Assembly: GCF_018294505.1 (NCBI RefSeq) | Contig: NC_057796.1 | Location: forward strand, 268,596,259 to 268,660,258 | Direction: 5' to 3' | Length of the DNA stretch: 64,000 nucleotides | DNA from: Triticum aestivum | Taxonomy: Eukaryota > Streptophyta > Magnoliopsida > Poales > Poaceae | Part shown: positions 36,000 to 48,100 of the stretch, piece by piece | How positions within the stretch are numbered: the stretch's first letter is position 1 | Layout of the letters: each line of letters opens with the position of its first letter | Made by a program: the position numbers and the translations under genes | The notes under the pieces: generated by a model | Database searches by the model: none | Told to the model about the DNA's origin: nothing | The model's input: the letters and a program-made list of their open reading frames with translations, nothing else

Positions 36000-38330
36000 A
36001 GACAACCACATGATAGGAGGGTGTAATATGTAAGAAAAACATGACGGCATGAGATAACCAGAACTATGATGTGTAAACTAAGCAGAAGATATTTCACTAA
36101 ATTAGAAGCAATGCAATGGAAGGTACACACCATATGAAAGATGCTACAAATATCGCTCTGCCAAGTTAACAGTGTCTCATCATAAATACCGTTTAAACAA
36201 ATGTGAAGCAGTACAAGAAATAAATCATATGCAAGATGCAAACAACATCACACTATCAAGTTAAAGGTCTCTCATCATTAGTGCCATTGCATATTCACAG
36301 CATTGCATATTCATAGCTTATGATGTGTAAACTAAGGAAAAGACATTTCAACAAATTAGAAGCAATGAAAGCTAGACACCATATGAAAGATGCAACGAAT
36401 ATCACTCTACCAAGTTAAAACTGTCTCGCCATAAGTGCCATTTCAACAAATTAGTAGTACAAGCTAGAAAAGAATGCGAGATGTAACCTATATCACACTC
36501 TGAAGTCAAACGTGTCTTATGATAAGTGATTGTTGCAGGTTACACAACAGTAGTAATTTGATGTAAGAACATGGTGTGATAGACTGATATTGTATGTTCT
36601 AGAAATAGGAACACGTGTCTTATTCAAGTATAATGTGTAAAGTAAGCAGATGGAATTCAACAAAATTAGAAGCAATACAAGCTAGACATCACACATAACA
36701 TGCAACCACATATAACAGTGCCAAGTTAGAGGTAGCACCGGTGATGGTGCACTAGGGGATACGTGCTCATCATAAACACAACTACGTTGAGTGTCTATGC
36801 ATGTGTTGTCTTGGAAATCATCTTGGGGGGATGGAGGAGTAGAAACTGTAGAGGCCCTCCGTTTGGAAGGAGCACCTTTATCCGCTGCCTTGCTAACTTC
36901 CTTCCGCTTTATTGATTTTGAATTGTCAAGTAAAACCGACAAGAGAAAGCAATAAATTCTCTCTTCAGAACTCATTCATGCATGATACTGACAATCACTA
37001 CTTTGATGTAAGGCAAACACATGATACCAGGATGGAATATGTACGAAAAACAGGACGACATGGCATGTTCACAGCTGTTTGTGTAAACTAAGCAGAAACC
37101 ATTCCAACAAATAAGAAGCAATGCAAGCTAGACACCACATGAAAGATGCAACCAATATGACTCTGCCAAGTTAAAAGCGTCCCATCATAAATGGAATTTC
37201 AACAAATTAGAAGCAGCGCATGCTATAAATCTTATGAAAGATGCAACTAATATCGCACTGCATATACTAAAGGTGTCTCGTCGTATTGATTGACGCGGGA
37301 TACAAAAAAACAATAGTTTTATGTAAGAACATGCTTAATAGACAGATGTACTATGTACTAAATACAGGAAGGCATGTCACATTAACAGGTATAATGTATA
37401 AGCTAAGCAGAATAGCACATGCAGTTTAACCAGATTGGAAGAATTACAATCTAGACACCATATGCAACATGCAACCACATATCACGCTGCCAAGTTAGAG
37501 CAAGCACCTGTGATGCTAGTGTAGGGGAAATGCGGCAATCAACTACAGAGCTACGTTCACTATCTTCATCTAGCCTTGCTATCTCTTGAGAATCATGTCG
37601 GGAGGCTGACGCTGCATTCTTTAAATGAGGAGTAATCCACTTGCCTGACTGCCTCATCATAAGTGATTGATGAGGGATACACAAGAACATTAGTTTGATG
37701 TAAGAACATGGTTAATACACAAATGTACTAGTGTGTACCAAAAACAGAAAGGCATGTCATATTCAAAGGTATAATGTGTAAGCTAAGCAGATGCAATTTA
37801 ACCAAATTGGAAGCAATACAAGGTAGACATCCGACTGGAGTGGTGAGCATGATCATCTAGGACCTGAGAGCCTGGTGGGAGGCGGGCTGCTTCTCCACCA
37901 TCGCGGATTTGTAGTTGGCTTCCAGGTGATGCCTCTCTTTGCTGGGCTTGTCACTGGCTTGGCCAGTGCCCTGACTAGCTATTTGTCTTCTGGTGCTCAC
38001 GGGATGGTGGTTCATGTAAAAAATATCTTTCCTTATCTTAATAAAGACCGACTTCAGCCTTTCAAATACAAGCTAGACACCATATGGAACATGCAACCAC
38101 ATATGACACCGCGAAGTTAAAGCAAGCACCTGGGATGGTGGTTCATTGCGAGCGAGGTCATCAACTCCAGAGCTACGTTTACCGTCTCCATCTGCTGACA
38201 CTGCACCGATTATAAGGCTGAAACATGTCTGGCCTATCCGCGTATGACGCTGGAGCGACTTCTCTCTTTTCTTTTTTGCTTCTATCATAGCAGCAGAGTC
38301 TGAAATACCCTTGCATAAAAACACAATAGT
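36000..38330 (-). repeat. repeated exon-intron units in the 5' part of the CACTA ORF1 gene
   Basis: Three exon ends read on the minus strand as SQVLALTSRCHMWLHVPYGV, SQVLALTWQRDMWLHVAYGV and SPVLPLTWHCYMWLHVMCDV past the likely CAG/GTGCTTGC donor. The introns between them share phrases such as CAAGCTAGACACCATATG and GATGCAACCAATATCAC many times. The whole stretch is a degenerate tandem amplification. Confidence 0.65.
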
Positions 38331-38842
38331 GAGAGTATGGGTGAAGTGTGTGTAGAACTAGTGCACTATAAAAGTAGCAGATAGCAGGTGGCTGAAAAAT
38401 AAATGACAGGAGACATATGATAGCTCTACAACATTGCATGGCAAACAAAATTAGATTCTACTCCGTATGATTTTGTAATATATGAGCACAGGAAATGCAG
38501 GTACTCCTCCAGCACACCACCACATGTGGGCATATCAAGATAACAGTCGACTGAAAATAAATAGGTCAGTCGATTTTTTTAATGAACCGTCCGATCTATA
38601 AGGAATGGGCAGATGGCCTTCGTCTACCTCCCGCCAGTCACTGTTGACGATCTTTCTCGAACCGCCAGTGACCACCAGCCCAGACCCCTGCCTCCGCCGC
38701 CCCGCCCTCCCCTCGACCTCACACCACCGCCGTGCTTGGCAGCGCCCCCAGGCCATCCCTTTAATCCCGGTCGACCTCCAGATCGGGCGCCAGTAGCTCT
38801 AGGCCCCACACGCCCCTAAGATAAACACCGAGGCGCTGCTTC

Positions 38843-38880
38843 CCTGGCGTAATAGGCGGACTACCGCCTGTTACGCCGGG
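38843..38880. repeat. short perfect-looking hairpin
   Basis: GGCGTAATAGGCGG (38846-38859) and CCGCCTGTTACGCC (38864-38877) pair with one mismatch around a 4-base loop. The stem extends outward by C-G pairs. It lies upstream of the ORF1 body, within its likely first intron. Confidence 0.7.
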
Positions 38881-39701
38881 GAATGCTTCCGTTAATTGGG
38901 AATCAACTAACCAGGAATTGAAATTCAGGGGGGCGATGGACCTCTAGCTAAGGTGAAATAGTATATGAGGAGAAACCTTGTGCATCGCGGGTTACTAGGA
39001 ACATCTAGTATCAAGAAGAAGCGGTCAACTAGTGTCTTCTCCGGGATGAATACCGTGCAAGCAGACACGTAAGATTTGCACGAATAAGGGAAGAGGAGTA
39101 CCATTTTCGGTTGCCGGTGTGGTCGCCTCCACATGTCGCGCCGATCTTCTTTTCTTTGCCGGGGAAACCGATGTTCTGGAGGAGGGTGCAGGCTTGGACG
39201 AACCCATGGCCAAATTGTTGACTGTGTTTCCGTGGCCGTATGTCGGCGGAGGGGAAGCAGATCCGAGGCGGCGAAGGACGGCGTAGCAGGAACAGCTCCG
39301 GTGCGGTGGAGGGTGGCCAAGTTGGAGCGGCAGCGGTGAGGCGCAGAACGACGTGGTTGAACTGGCTCGGGTACGGACGACTCGGCCTCGGCTTCAACTA
39401 CTAGTCATGGAGGCCGTTGTGGTTGAGGTTGCGGTGGACGAGGACGTCGGGGTATCGGCTCCGGTGTGATGGAGGAGGGCGGCGGTTGATGGGTGGAATG
39501 GGGTGGCGGACGGAGGACGCCGGGGTTTCGCGACTGGTGGAGAGGTAGTTTTTGCGCCCACAGAGTACGAATGGGGAATCGGACGGGTGGGCCGGGGGGG
39601 GGAACCACGTCTCGGTCTGGGACGCGCTTGTTAATAAATATACCCATTGTCATTTCCAAAATTCCAACTGCTTTATTCATTTGGAAAAAATCAAAAAAGG
39701 T

Positions 39702-39792
39702 ATTTGGGCCTACTCGTTATCAGTGGATCAGGGATACTTTCAGCAAGAAATATATCGAAGAGTTAGCAATGGTTTAGCCGAAAATCTTAGCT
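39702..39792 (+). pseudogene. plastid psbB fragment in nuclear DNA
   Basis: About 90 bp encode FGPTRYQW and then, one base out of frame, QGYFQQEIYRRVS and GLAENLS. This is the segment of photosystem II CP47 (psbB) around residue 270-310 of about 508. One G is missing after the Trp codon near 39726, so the frame is broken. Plastid origin is judged from protein identity I recognise. It lies between the two divergent CACTA genes. Flanking sequence on either side does not match psbB. It is a nuclear plastid-DNA insertion and not a working gene. Confidence 0.8.
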
Positions 39793-42427
39793 TTCTTCAA
39801 GATCGAGATCATCTAAGACCTATGTCTGATCCCGTCCAATAGCAGGTTTAGTGAGCACCACAGACCAATCCACCTACTTTGATAGCATAAAATTGTTTGA
39901 ACAGAAGATGGGACGCACTTGTTTGAAATTTGGGGAAAGTACAAACTTTGCCCCCTCTTAAATTTCGGACCTACTACGGGTCGGGGGTAGGATGGTAATC
40001 CCAGGTGTCCCAAATAGTGGGCGGGAGCGATTTCGGCCGCACGCATGTGTGCTTAGGCAGCCATTGTGTATGAATGTTTTTCAGAGGCGGTTGCGTGGCG
40101 TCTAGATGAAGCTACAAACCTACCCCGGTTTAGACCTTTGGACGTCGGGCCGGTAGGTTTCACGGGTCGGAGTTATTAGAAAAGTAATTTCCTTGTACTA
40201 CCAAACATTGGTCTCACGCGGTTTCGGGCGAGTAGAGGCTCTTTTGGTGCTTCGTTCGAAATTTTGAAACACAAGCATTCACGTTTAGAGTACTCTTGAA
40301 CTTTGAGGATTGACCTAAATAGGCAACGTTAAATTTGACCTTGTATGTTTGAAAACCTCATTAAATTATCCGCTTCTTTTTAAAATTTTGACACTTGAAA
40401 ATCCTATAACTAAGATTATTTTGGAATGGAGGAGCTAAATTTGAATCTATTTTGTACATGACTACATATGCTATTATGTACAAATCAGAGCAAAGATTGG
40501 TGCCCCCATAATTTAGGTATGATTTACAAATGCCATGATATCAAAAATAATTGAATGGACTTCATGTTGAATTTGATTTTTTTAAACCACCTTAAATTGA
40601 ATTCAAATGTATGCTAGTTCATAGGTAGCTATTTATAATGTTCATTGTGTAACTTTCGTATGTATAATGTGCTTTACACACACAACATGAACTATACTCA
40701 CGTTTATATTCGATTGCTAAAGAGATGCATTGTCTGGAGTTCAAAATACTAACTATGTGGATCAATTGTGTCGAATAATAACATAGACATGCTCAAATTC
40801 TATAGAATCTAGATGTCTGATGGATCAATGACCGTTCCTTACGCGAATTGCAAATATCATGATCCCATCCTAATATTTGGATAAAATTTATATCTTTAAT
40901 CAATGTGTACAACAGTCTTGTACATGTAGTTTCACTCTCCATCGGTGGTCTCTCACACATGCTCACACACTCTCTCCCGAGGTGTCTTTCTCGCACACAT
41001 GCTCTCGATATAACCCTCCCTCCCTCTCGTAACCATTTACGACTATTTTCACTAACCTTTATCACAAGCACTCTTCCTCTCGCAAGCATACACACACACA
41101 ATCCCCATCGACCCTTTCTATATACATAGACCTACCTACATGTCTCCTGTACGCACATTATCTTTAGGCCTGTCTCTCACGCATTGTCTCACACCTCTCT
41201 TCCTAATCGACGAGTATGATTCTAGCAGAGCATTATGTACGATGCCCCTGAAAGTTAGGTTGGATGAATAGTAATATCAGAGACAAAGGGGTTACCTTAG
41301 TCTGAGAACCTAGGGTTACAAATCCTAGCCGGCTTTGTTAGTGGACATAGTGTCCTTCACAATTATGCTATCTTTGTCTTGTACGACTAGTCATCCATGG
41401 GTCTCCCTAAATGCGTCACGGGCCGACCAATGTGGCGCAGGACGGAGCCGAACGAAGGGCCTCACCTCGACCCACCGGACCTCACGCGGTGACACACCCT
41501 CTGCCCCCACGTCTCATTATCTTCTCACACCCACACATACCAACACAGACACCACACACACACACAAATTCTCCTGGTGCATGTATCCACTCCCCCCTTG
41601 CATATACACACTCAAGGGAATCTCTCGCCGTGACGTCATATTCGTCTCTCTCTCTAGACCACTCTCATTTCTCGTGCTATCTCTCCCACGCCCCCGCCGG
41701 CCCCTCTATCCATGCCTCTCTCGAATACGTAATACACACACATACCTCTATAGGCCCTGCCAAATGCATCAACTACACATTCACACATGTTACATCACGT
41801 ACCCCATTGATCTAAAAAGCCCTCTCTTCACATTTATTTCGCATACAACATTCCTTTTGAATAAAGTGTGGCCAACAATATATTTTAGAATTTCTACATA
41901 TATACAACATTACAAAGTTATATGGACGAGTATGAACGCTTGCATTGCATGGTGCCCACAATGATATTTATTCCGCACTGTGAATTTGTATATTTTTATA
42001 CTATATATAAAGTTAGTCATAATAAAGAGAAACGAAGAGCATCTCTCTCTCCATCGCATACCCCCCTCTACGCCCCTTTCACGTACGCACACAAACTATC
42101 TCCAGGTCCTCTAAAAGTAAGCCCCCAGCACATTCACACATGTTTCATCTCTCTCGGGCGATATATACAGTGAAGATCATTGTATTTGAAGCGAAAGCAC
42201 GATACGTACATTGGACTTCAGAATCCACTCATTACGGTCACCATTTACATTTTGTGGTTATTATACAGTCACAGGCTCACCGTACAACTCTGTATTTGCT
42301 CAAGACACGACTAGTTGACCAGTTAAACGCTCCACGTGGCACCTCTAGTGTTGCATCACATTATCTCACTACCATCAGGCCCACCTGTCGGCTTGTATCT
42401 ACTCTACATCTACACTCCTATAAAATA
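39793..42427. other. spacer without recognisable genes
   Basis: AT-rich to 40.9 kb. From there to 42.1 kb it has CACA- and CTCT-rich stretches with long ORF shadows on the + strand that look like low-complexity sequence. I see no conserved domain. Confidence 0.5.
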
Positions 42428-42913
42428 CTAGCAAGATGCCCATGCGTTGCACGGAACATCAAGATGCATTTGTATGAGTAGTTTATCTTGTGGGACAAAA
42501 GGATGAACAAGGGAAGGCCTTATTTGAAAGTGTGGAGAGGGGTGTGGGTATCTTTTTGCAAAATTGCCATAGTTTCCTTCCTATCCGTCAGATATAGATC
42601 GGACGACCTATATTGCAGGATGGCAGGCACACGATCATCACTGACTATGCTTTTTATAAGAGTAGTGATAAAATACACTCTTATAAAAAACAAAGTTGGT
42701 GATGATGGTGTGCCTGCCATCCTGCAATACAGGCCGTCCGATTTATATCTGACGGATAGGAAAGAAACTATGACAATTTTGCAAAAAGGTACCCACACAC
42801 CTCTCAACATTTGCAAATAAGGCCTTCCCTCGTTCATCCTTTTCTCTCACAAAGATAAACTAGCCATACAAATGCATCTTGATGTTACGTGCAACGCACG
42901 TGCATCTTGCTAG
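42428..42913. mobile_element. 486 bp foldback MITE
   Basis: The ends CTAGCAAGATGC and GCATCTTGCTAG are inverted. Almost the whole element is a palindrome: arms of about 235 bp (for example GCAGGATGGCAGGCACAC against GTGTGCCTGCCATCCTGC) meet at about 42670. It is flanked by TA on both sides (42426-42427, 42914-42915), compatible with a Tc1/mariner-type target, but the family was not identified. No coding capacity. A transcript would fold into a long hairpin. Confidence 0.8.
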
Positions 42914-44170
42914 TAAGAATGAAAACAAATGACAAAAAAATATTGGACGGTGGTTCGAAGTCATGACCGCATGCACAGCGGACAAGGTGGCCTTGTATTG
43001 GTATGCTGCGCCGTCTGTTTTAACACACAAGAGCTGGTGTGGTGGTTATACACACACGCACACATGCACACAAACTGCATGCACGCAACACTCACACGAA
43101 CACATGCACCCACGCACGCACGAAACACTCACACGTACACACGCAGCCACGCACGCACGCAACACTCACACGCACGCACGCATGCACACACCAGTACACC
43201 ACACGACCAACACACACTCTCACGCTCAAGTGCTCAACCTACACATGCATGCGCACACATCAGGCCCTGACAGACACATACACAACCAGGTGATTCCCGC
43301 ACACGGGGTGGAGTCTTGTCGCGCCTGCGTAAATTTGTGTTTATCCGACCTTTTCCCTATGCGAAATGACAGGTGGGACCCACAAGGAACGTGGTCAATT
43401 TAACTAGTCAACATGGTGCCACGCAGACTATTTGGCCGGTCAACAGAGTGCATTCCGATGCTGAACTATGAGCAAGTGACTGTATAATCACCGCAAAACG
43501 TATATAGTGACCGTAATCAGCTTATTCTGAAGTTCGGTGAACATATTACGCTTTTCTCTCTGTAGGCCCTCCAAAACTACATCTCTACACGTTCTCGCAT
43601 GTTAAATCTAACAACTATGCAATACAGCACTACTACTACACTCTAACACAATAAATCATATGTGTTTTTAGTTTTACTAGATATCATATTGTTACTTAAT
43701 TATTCAGTTTGCATACATTAAAATTGCCTTTGAAATGTATGGCCAGTATCATATACCGCGTGGGAAAAATCCCGCCCTTTCCTGTTTAATCGGGTTTGTA
43801 TCGATGGATCGTGCGAAACAGCAAAACTATAGTACTATATACAGTACAAGTGATAGTTCACTGGGCCGTCGTGTCCTGTACTTCTCCGTCGTAAGAGTGG
43901 AGCGCTCGCTTTCATAAATCTTCTAGTCCCTTTCGCCGACATGTGGGACATCAAGCTACCGGGTCCACGTGCCATACCGGAATACAATGCAGAGCAGCCG
44001 GGGTGAAGCATCCAGTCATGGCACCGGCGTAGTAATGAGAAATGAGGCGTCAAATCACAAAGCTGCACCTTTCCCGCAGTTAAGTTGGAGGGACGAAGTA
44101 ATAATGCTAAAAAAAGAATTTGGAGGGATGAAGCAACCATCATTTCACTCGTTCCTGAATCCTCTTCTCC
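42914..44170. other. spacer with dispersed-repeat pieces
   Basis: After a CA-rich block this holds a piece at about 43740-43830 (CCGCGTGGGAAAAATCCCGCC, then a TATCGATGGAT block) related to 59316-59400 and more weakly to 54270-54320. A second piece at 44045-44165 (CAAATCACAAAGC ... GAAGCAACCATCATTT) is related to 53680-53760. No gene is supported. Confidence 0.5.
43050..43260 (+). repeat. CA/CGCA-rich simple repeat
   Basis: Imperfect CACACGCACGCA-type microsatellite and minisatellite with a recurring CACTCACACG word. ORFs read here are shadows of the repeat. Confidence 0.85.
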
Positions 44171-44175
44171 CTCAT

Positions 44176-44620
44176 TGTCGGTGTCAAAACCGGCGGATCT
44201 CGGGTAGGGGCTCCCGAACTGTGCGTCTAAGGCGGATGGTAATAGGAGGCGGGGGACACAATGTTTACCCAGGTTCGGGCCCTCTCGATGGAGGTAATAC
44301 CCTACTTCCTACTTGATTGATCTTGATGATATGAGTATTACAAGAGTTGATCTACCACGAGATCGTAGAGGCTAAACCCTAGAAGCTAGCCTATGGTATG
44401 ATTGTTGTTGTCCTATGGACTAAACCCTCCGGTTTATATAGACACCGGAGGGGGCTAGGGTTACACAGAGTCGGTTATTGCCAAGCTTGCCTTCCACGCC
44501 AAGGAGAGTCCCATCCGGACACGGGTCGAAGTCTTCAATCTTGTATCTTCATAGTCCAACAGTCTGGCCAAAGGATATATTCCGGCTGTCCGAGGACCAC
44601 CTAATCCAGGACTCCCTCAG
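44176..44620 (-). repeat. 3' LTR of gypsy 2
   Basis: From TGTCGGTGTCAAAACC to ACTCCCTCA on the + strand. TATA box (minus) at 44433-44440, flanked by CCTCCGGT and ACCGGAGG. Confidence 0.93.
44433..44440 (-). promoter_or_regulatory. TATA box of gypsy 2 LTR within an inverted repeat
   Basis: TATATAAA on the minus strand lies between the perfect 8 bp arms CCTCCGGT and ACCGGAGG. The same is seen at 52971-52978 in the other LTR. Confidence 0.65.
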
Positions 44621-44634
44621 TAGCCCCTAAACCA
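44621..44634 (-). other. polypurine tract of gypsy 2
   Basis: Minus strand GGTTTAGGGGCTAC, directly before the LTR start TGAGGGAG. It corresponds in place and form to that of gypsy 1. Confidence 0.75.
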
Positions 44635-45052
44635 GGCTTCAATGACGATGAGTCCGGCGCGCAGATTGTCTTCGGCATTGCAAGGCGGGTTCCTCCTCCG
44701 AATACTCCATAGAAGATTTTGAACACAAAGATAGTGTCCGGCTCTGCAAAACAAATTCCACATACCACCGTAGAGAGAATAATATTTCCACAAATCTAAT
44801 CTGCTAACGCATTTTGCAGCATGACATCATACCATGGCCCGGTCATTATTCGAACCATTCTTTTACAACCAGCCACTGCACATATTGCGAGCCGGTTTCC
44901 TTGGCACGTCTTGTCGAAGCAGAGATCGTGTCCCCTTATCACGGGATTCTCATCAATACGGGTGTGGGTAACCCAACCGCGCCATCAATTATGGCGGTTG
45001 AGGAATAAGAGGTTTTACCAGGCAAGTGGGAAGGCGCGGAATCCCTACTGCC

Positions 45053-45060
45053 TTTATAAG
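45053..45060 (+). promoter_or_regulatory. TATA box of the opposite-strand gene in gypsy 2
   Basis: TTTATAAG lies 114 bp before the ATG at 45174, matching the layout of the gene in gypsy 1. Confidence 0.5.
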
Positions 45061-45173
45061 GGGATAAGAACTCCCTTTTGCACCCATGCTTTCTACTTCC
45101 CAATTCATTCCCTTCCGCTCAAGCTCCAGCGCCCAAGCGTTTGTCTTCTCCGCCCACAAAAGGTCTTCCGAAG

Positions 45174-48100
45174 ATGTCCGGATCCGGAGCAGGAGGCAAA
45201 TGGATGGCCTCTACCATCCGAGAGAAGGATATCAAAAAGCTTCGGGAGGCCGGGTACCTGGCCAAGAGAATCAGCCACCGTCTCCCGACGGCAGGACAGA
45301 TCGCCCCTACTCCGGAACCCCATGAGAGGGTTGTATTCCTCCCTCACTTTGTCCGCGGGCTAGGGTTTCCCCTCCACCCGTTCGTTCGCGGCATCATGTA
45401 TTATTATGGGATCGATCTTCACGATCTGTCCCCTAATTCCTTCCTCAACATCTCTACATTCATTGTCGTGTGCGAGGCTTTTCTCCGCATCTCGCCGCAC
45501 TTCGGTTTATGGCTGAAGATTTTTAATGTGAAGCCCAAGGTGGTGGGCGGTGAGCAAGTCGAGTGCGGGGGCGCCATGGTGAGCAAGATGCCCAACGTCA
45601 TATGGCCAGCGGGAACCTTTAATGATTCTGTCAAGGAGTGGCAACAGCAGTGGTTTTATATCACCGAGCCGCGCGACACGGAATGGGCCGCCTCTCCCGA
45701 GTTCCGATCTGGTGCCCCCCTGCGGCTTACATCCTGGGTCAAGAAAGGCCTGGACTGGTCCTCGTCCGACGAACTGTTGGTGCTCCAGACACGCGTTTAA
45801 AGATATGGGAGGCAAGAACATTGAACTTGTCAATGTAGTCCAGGTGATGTTAGTTCGCCGGATCATGCCTTGTCAGCACCGGACTTGCAATTTATGGGAA
45901 TTCGATCTGGCCAGGCACCAAACCTTGCGAGAGCTTTTCGGCTCCTCGCACAAGGACATTTGGAAGGTGCTTTTCAAGTCCAGCAAGTCATGGCTGAACT
46001 CCGCCGAGGACCGCGGGTACCAACTGTCCCGCCCTGCAAGTTCGGTGAGTCATCAAACTTTTCTATCCGCGTAACCCAAAGGAAGCGCTTAACATTATAC
46101 AACTCTCCCAGGGCTGGACGAAGAAGGCAGAGTGGATCCATTGTCCGGCCCCGCTACCCGAAGAACCGGCCGTCCCACTTCTGACGAAGATGCTAGTCCC
46201 GGCGCCTTACAAGGTGCCGAAGAAGACGACCGAGAAGGAGGCCAAAAAGACCCGGGGCGGCCTTCGTCGCCGTGGCACTTCGGACACAATATCCGAAGGC
46301 TCTGATGCCCATTCCGCCTCCGAAGAGGACGAGGAGGAGGAGGAAGATGAATCCCCTGCGGGGGGAAGAAAGAAGAGGACGGCCTCTGTACACTTGGAGG
46401 CCGAGCTGCCCAAAAGGGGAAAGGCTCCTCTTCCGGAGGAGTCCACTGCCGCCGCCGATAGCGGCCCGGCATGGGATCCCAGGGCCCAGCCCCTGGTGAA
46501 CTCGTAAGTATATAAAATGCGAGTACGTTTTAGGCGTCCGGACTTATCATGGCATAGTATTTCAACCTAAGCCATATTTTTTGTAGTCCGGCGAGGTCCA
46601 GTACAATCCTCATCAGAGGACTTGCTGAGCTCAAATTCTATGGAGAGCGGGACGCCCCCAAAGGCCCCTTCCTCCAAACAGGTGCATAACACCGAGGCTT
46701 CATCCCAGAAGGACCCCGACCAAGGAGGAAAGGGAAAAACCGTGAAGGCGGCGCCTGGAGGTCAAACTTCAGGGGCCGAACACATGGGGGAAAAGATTCC
46801 CATGGGAGCTGACGGCGGGGGCCATCCCGAGTTCGGCTCCCAGCCGGATGCGATTCTGGAGATCTATACGGCTCCAGAATCAAGCAGGCAGCCTCCCTCG
46901 GCTGGAGGGGGTGTGCCTATTCCATCGGCGACCTCTGTCCAATCAGAGGTGTCGGATGCTTTGTTGGTGGCGTTGAAAAACGCCTCCATCGTTGATGAGC
47001 ACCGTGCCCTTATGGGTGCGGTGATTGAGGAGATTCAGTCAACTGAGAGTGGACTGAACGAAGCCTGTATCAGCCTTATAAAAGGCTTTGAGGTATGTTT
47101 TATGAGTTTTCGAAGAGTGTCATAGTATAGATAGTAGCCCCCTCATACACTGTTCGGTGAAAGAAATAACCATACAGAGGATCGAATTTATGTTCGCAGG
47201 AAGACTCATTGAATGAAATCTATTTCTTTTCTGTTATAAGCAGGCGTCTGTAGCGGCTGCTACTTCTCATACTGCAGAGATCTCCGGGCTGAATCAAAGT
47301 CTGGAGTGGGCCAAAGAAGAACGTGGCCAATTGAAAATGCAGTTGAGAGATAAACAAGGTATGCACAAGTCTTGTTCGCGTTTATTGCGAATGAATTTTC
47401 AGTATGAACTAAGCTTGATGATTTGCGCTAGGGATTATGACCGAAGTCGAAGCCCTTAGGAAGGCTGTGGCCGAGGCCGAGAAAAAGGCAGCCACAGAGC
47501 AGGCTCTTCGTGAGAAGCACGAGGCCAGGGTTATGAAAGCTGAGCAGGAGCTACAAGAGGCCGTGAGGAAGTGCGAGACCTTGGAGCAGAGTTTAACGGA
47601 GAAAGAATCTGAACTCACCCAGGCGCATCAGGCCACAAGCGATGCCCGGGGGGAAACCCAAAGCGCCCTGCAGGGGATCCAAGAGGCGAGAAAAATAGCG
47701 GCGGGTAAGGCTTTTTCCATGTAAAGCGAGTATTTGAGGGAAAAACTTATGTTTATAATTTTGAATCCGGATTTCTCAAGGGTATTTGCCGAGCTACCCT
47801 ACAGCATATCGGATGCCACCCAATTCTACCTAGCCGAAGAAGGGAACACTGCAGATAAGCTCTTCTGGTCGTCGTATTTGGCACCGAATTATCCGGTGCC
47901 TTTTGCCGATCAACTGAAACAGCTGATCGAACTGCATAAGGCGGCGGAACTAGCCATGAAAGATTTGGTTATCCGGCTACGGCCTGCCGAGCCGATTCCA
48001 AGCAGCTACTTCGGGCTCGTGAAGCGGCTTGTAAGCGCTTGCCCTCGACTTGACGTCATCAAGCGGTCGGTCTGTATAGAAGGTGCGCGAATGGCCTTCG

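Larger units (their letters stand above)
33604..39208 (-). pseudogene. CACTA ORF1-type gene (Transposase_24/Ptta-like)
   Basis: By-eye minus-strand exons: 39208 to about 39110 (ATG, MGSSKPAPSSRTSV ... KKRRSAR, a likely nuclear signal); three related exons near 38.1-38.3, 37.5-37.68 and 36.72-36.97 kb; then 35535-35910, 35191-35438, 34883-35095, 34712-34804, 34529-34639 and 33604-33996. Exons at 35.4-34.7 kb carry the conserved core: RGGRMEIRFEAG, VRCHVRILPTWIQY, FKSALRQYRYYLRKTHF, DWRGLFKHWSDPKY, then CSKNKAKRTK and TGSRSYIAH, the pattern of PF03004. The last exon is probably coiled coil. Lesions: TGA and TAG in the exon at 35910, TAG at an exon end near 34884 and another in the TGSRSY exon. 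In En/Spm-like elements the partner protein of the transposase binds subterminal repeats. Confidence 0.72.

Noticed and set aside
39493..39842. psbB fragment as a functional plastid-type gene
   Set aside because: Only about 90 bp of a gene of about 1.5 kb, with a broken frame and unrelated flanks.
41335..43403. Long His/Thr-rich plus-strand frames
   Set aside because: Low-complexity CACA/CTCT sequence and the arms of the foldback element explain them.
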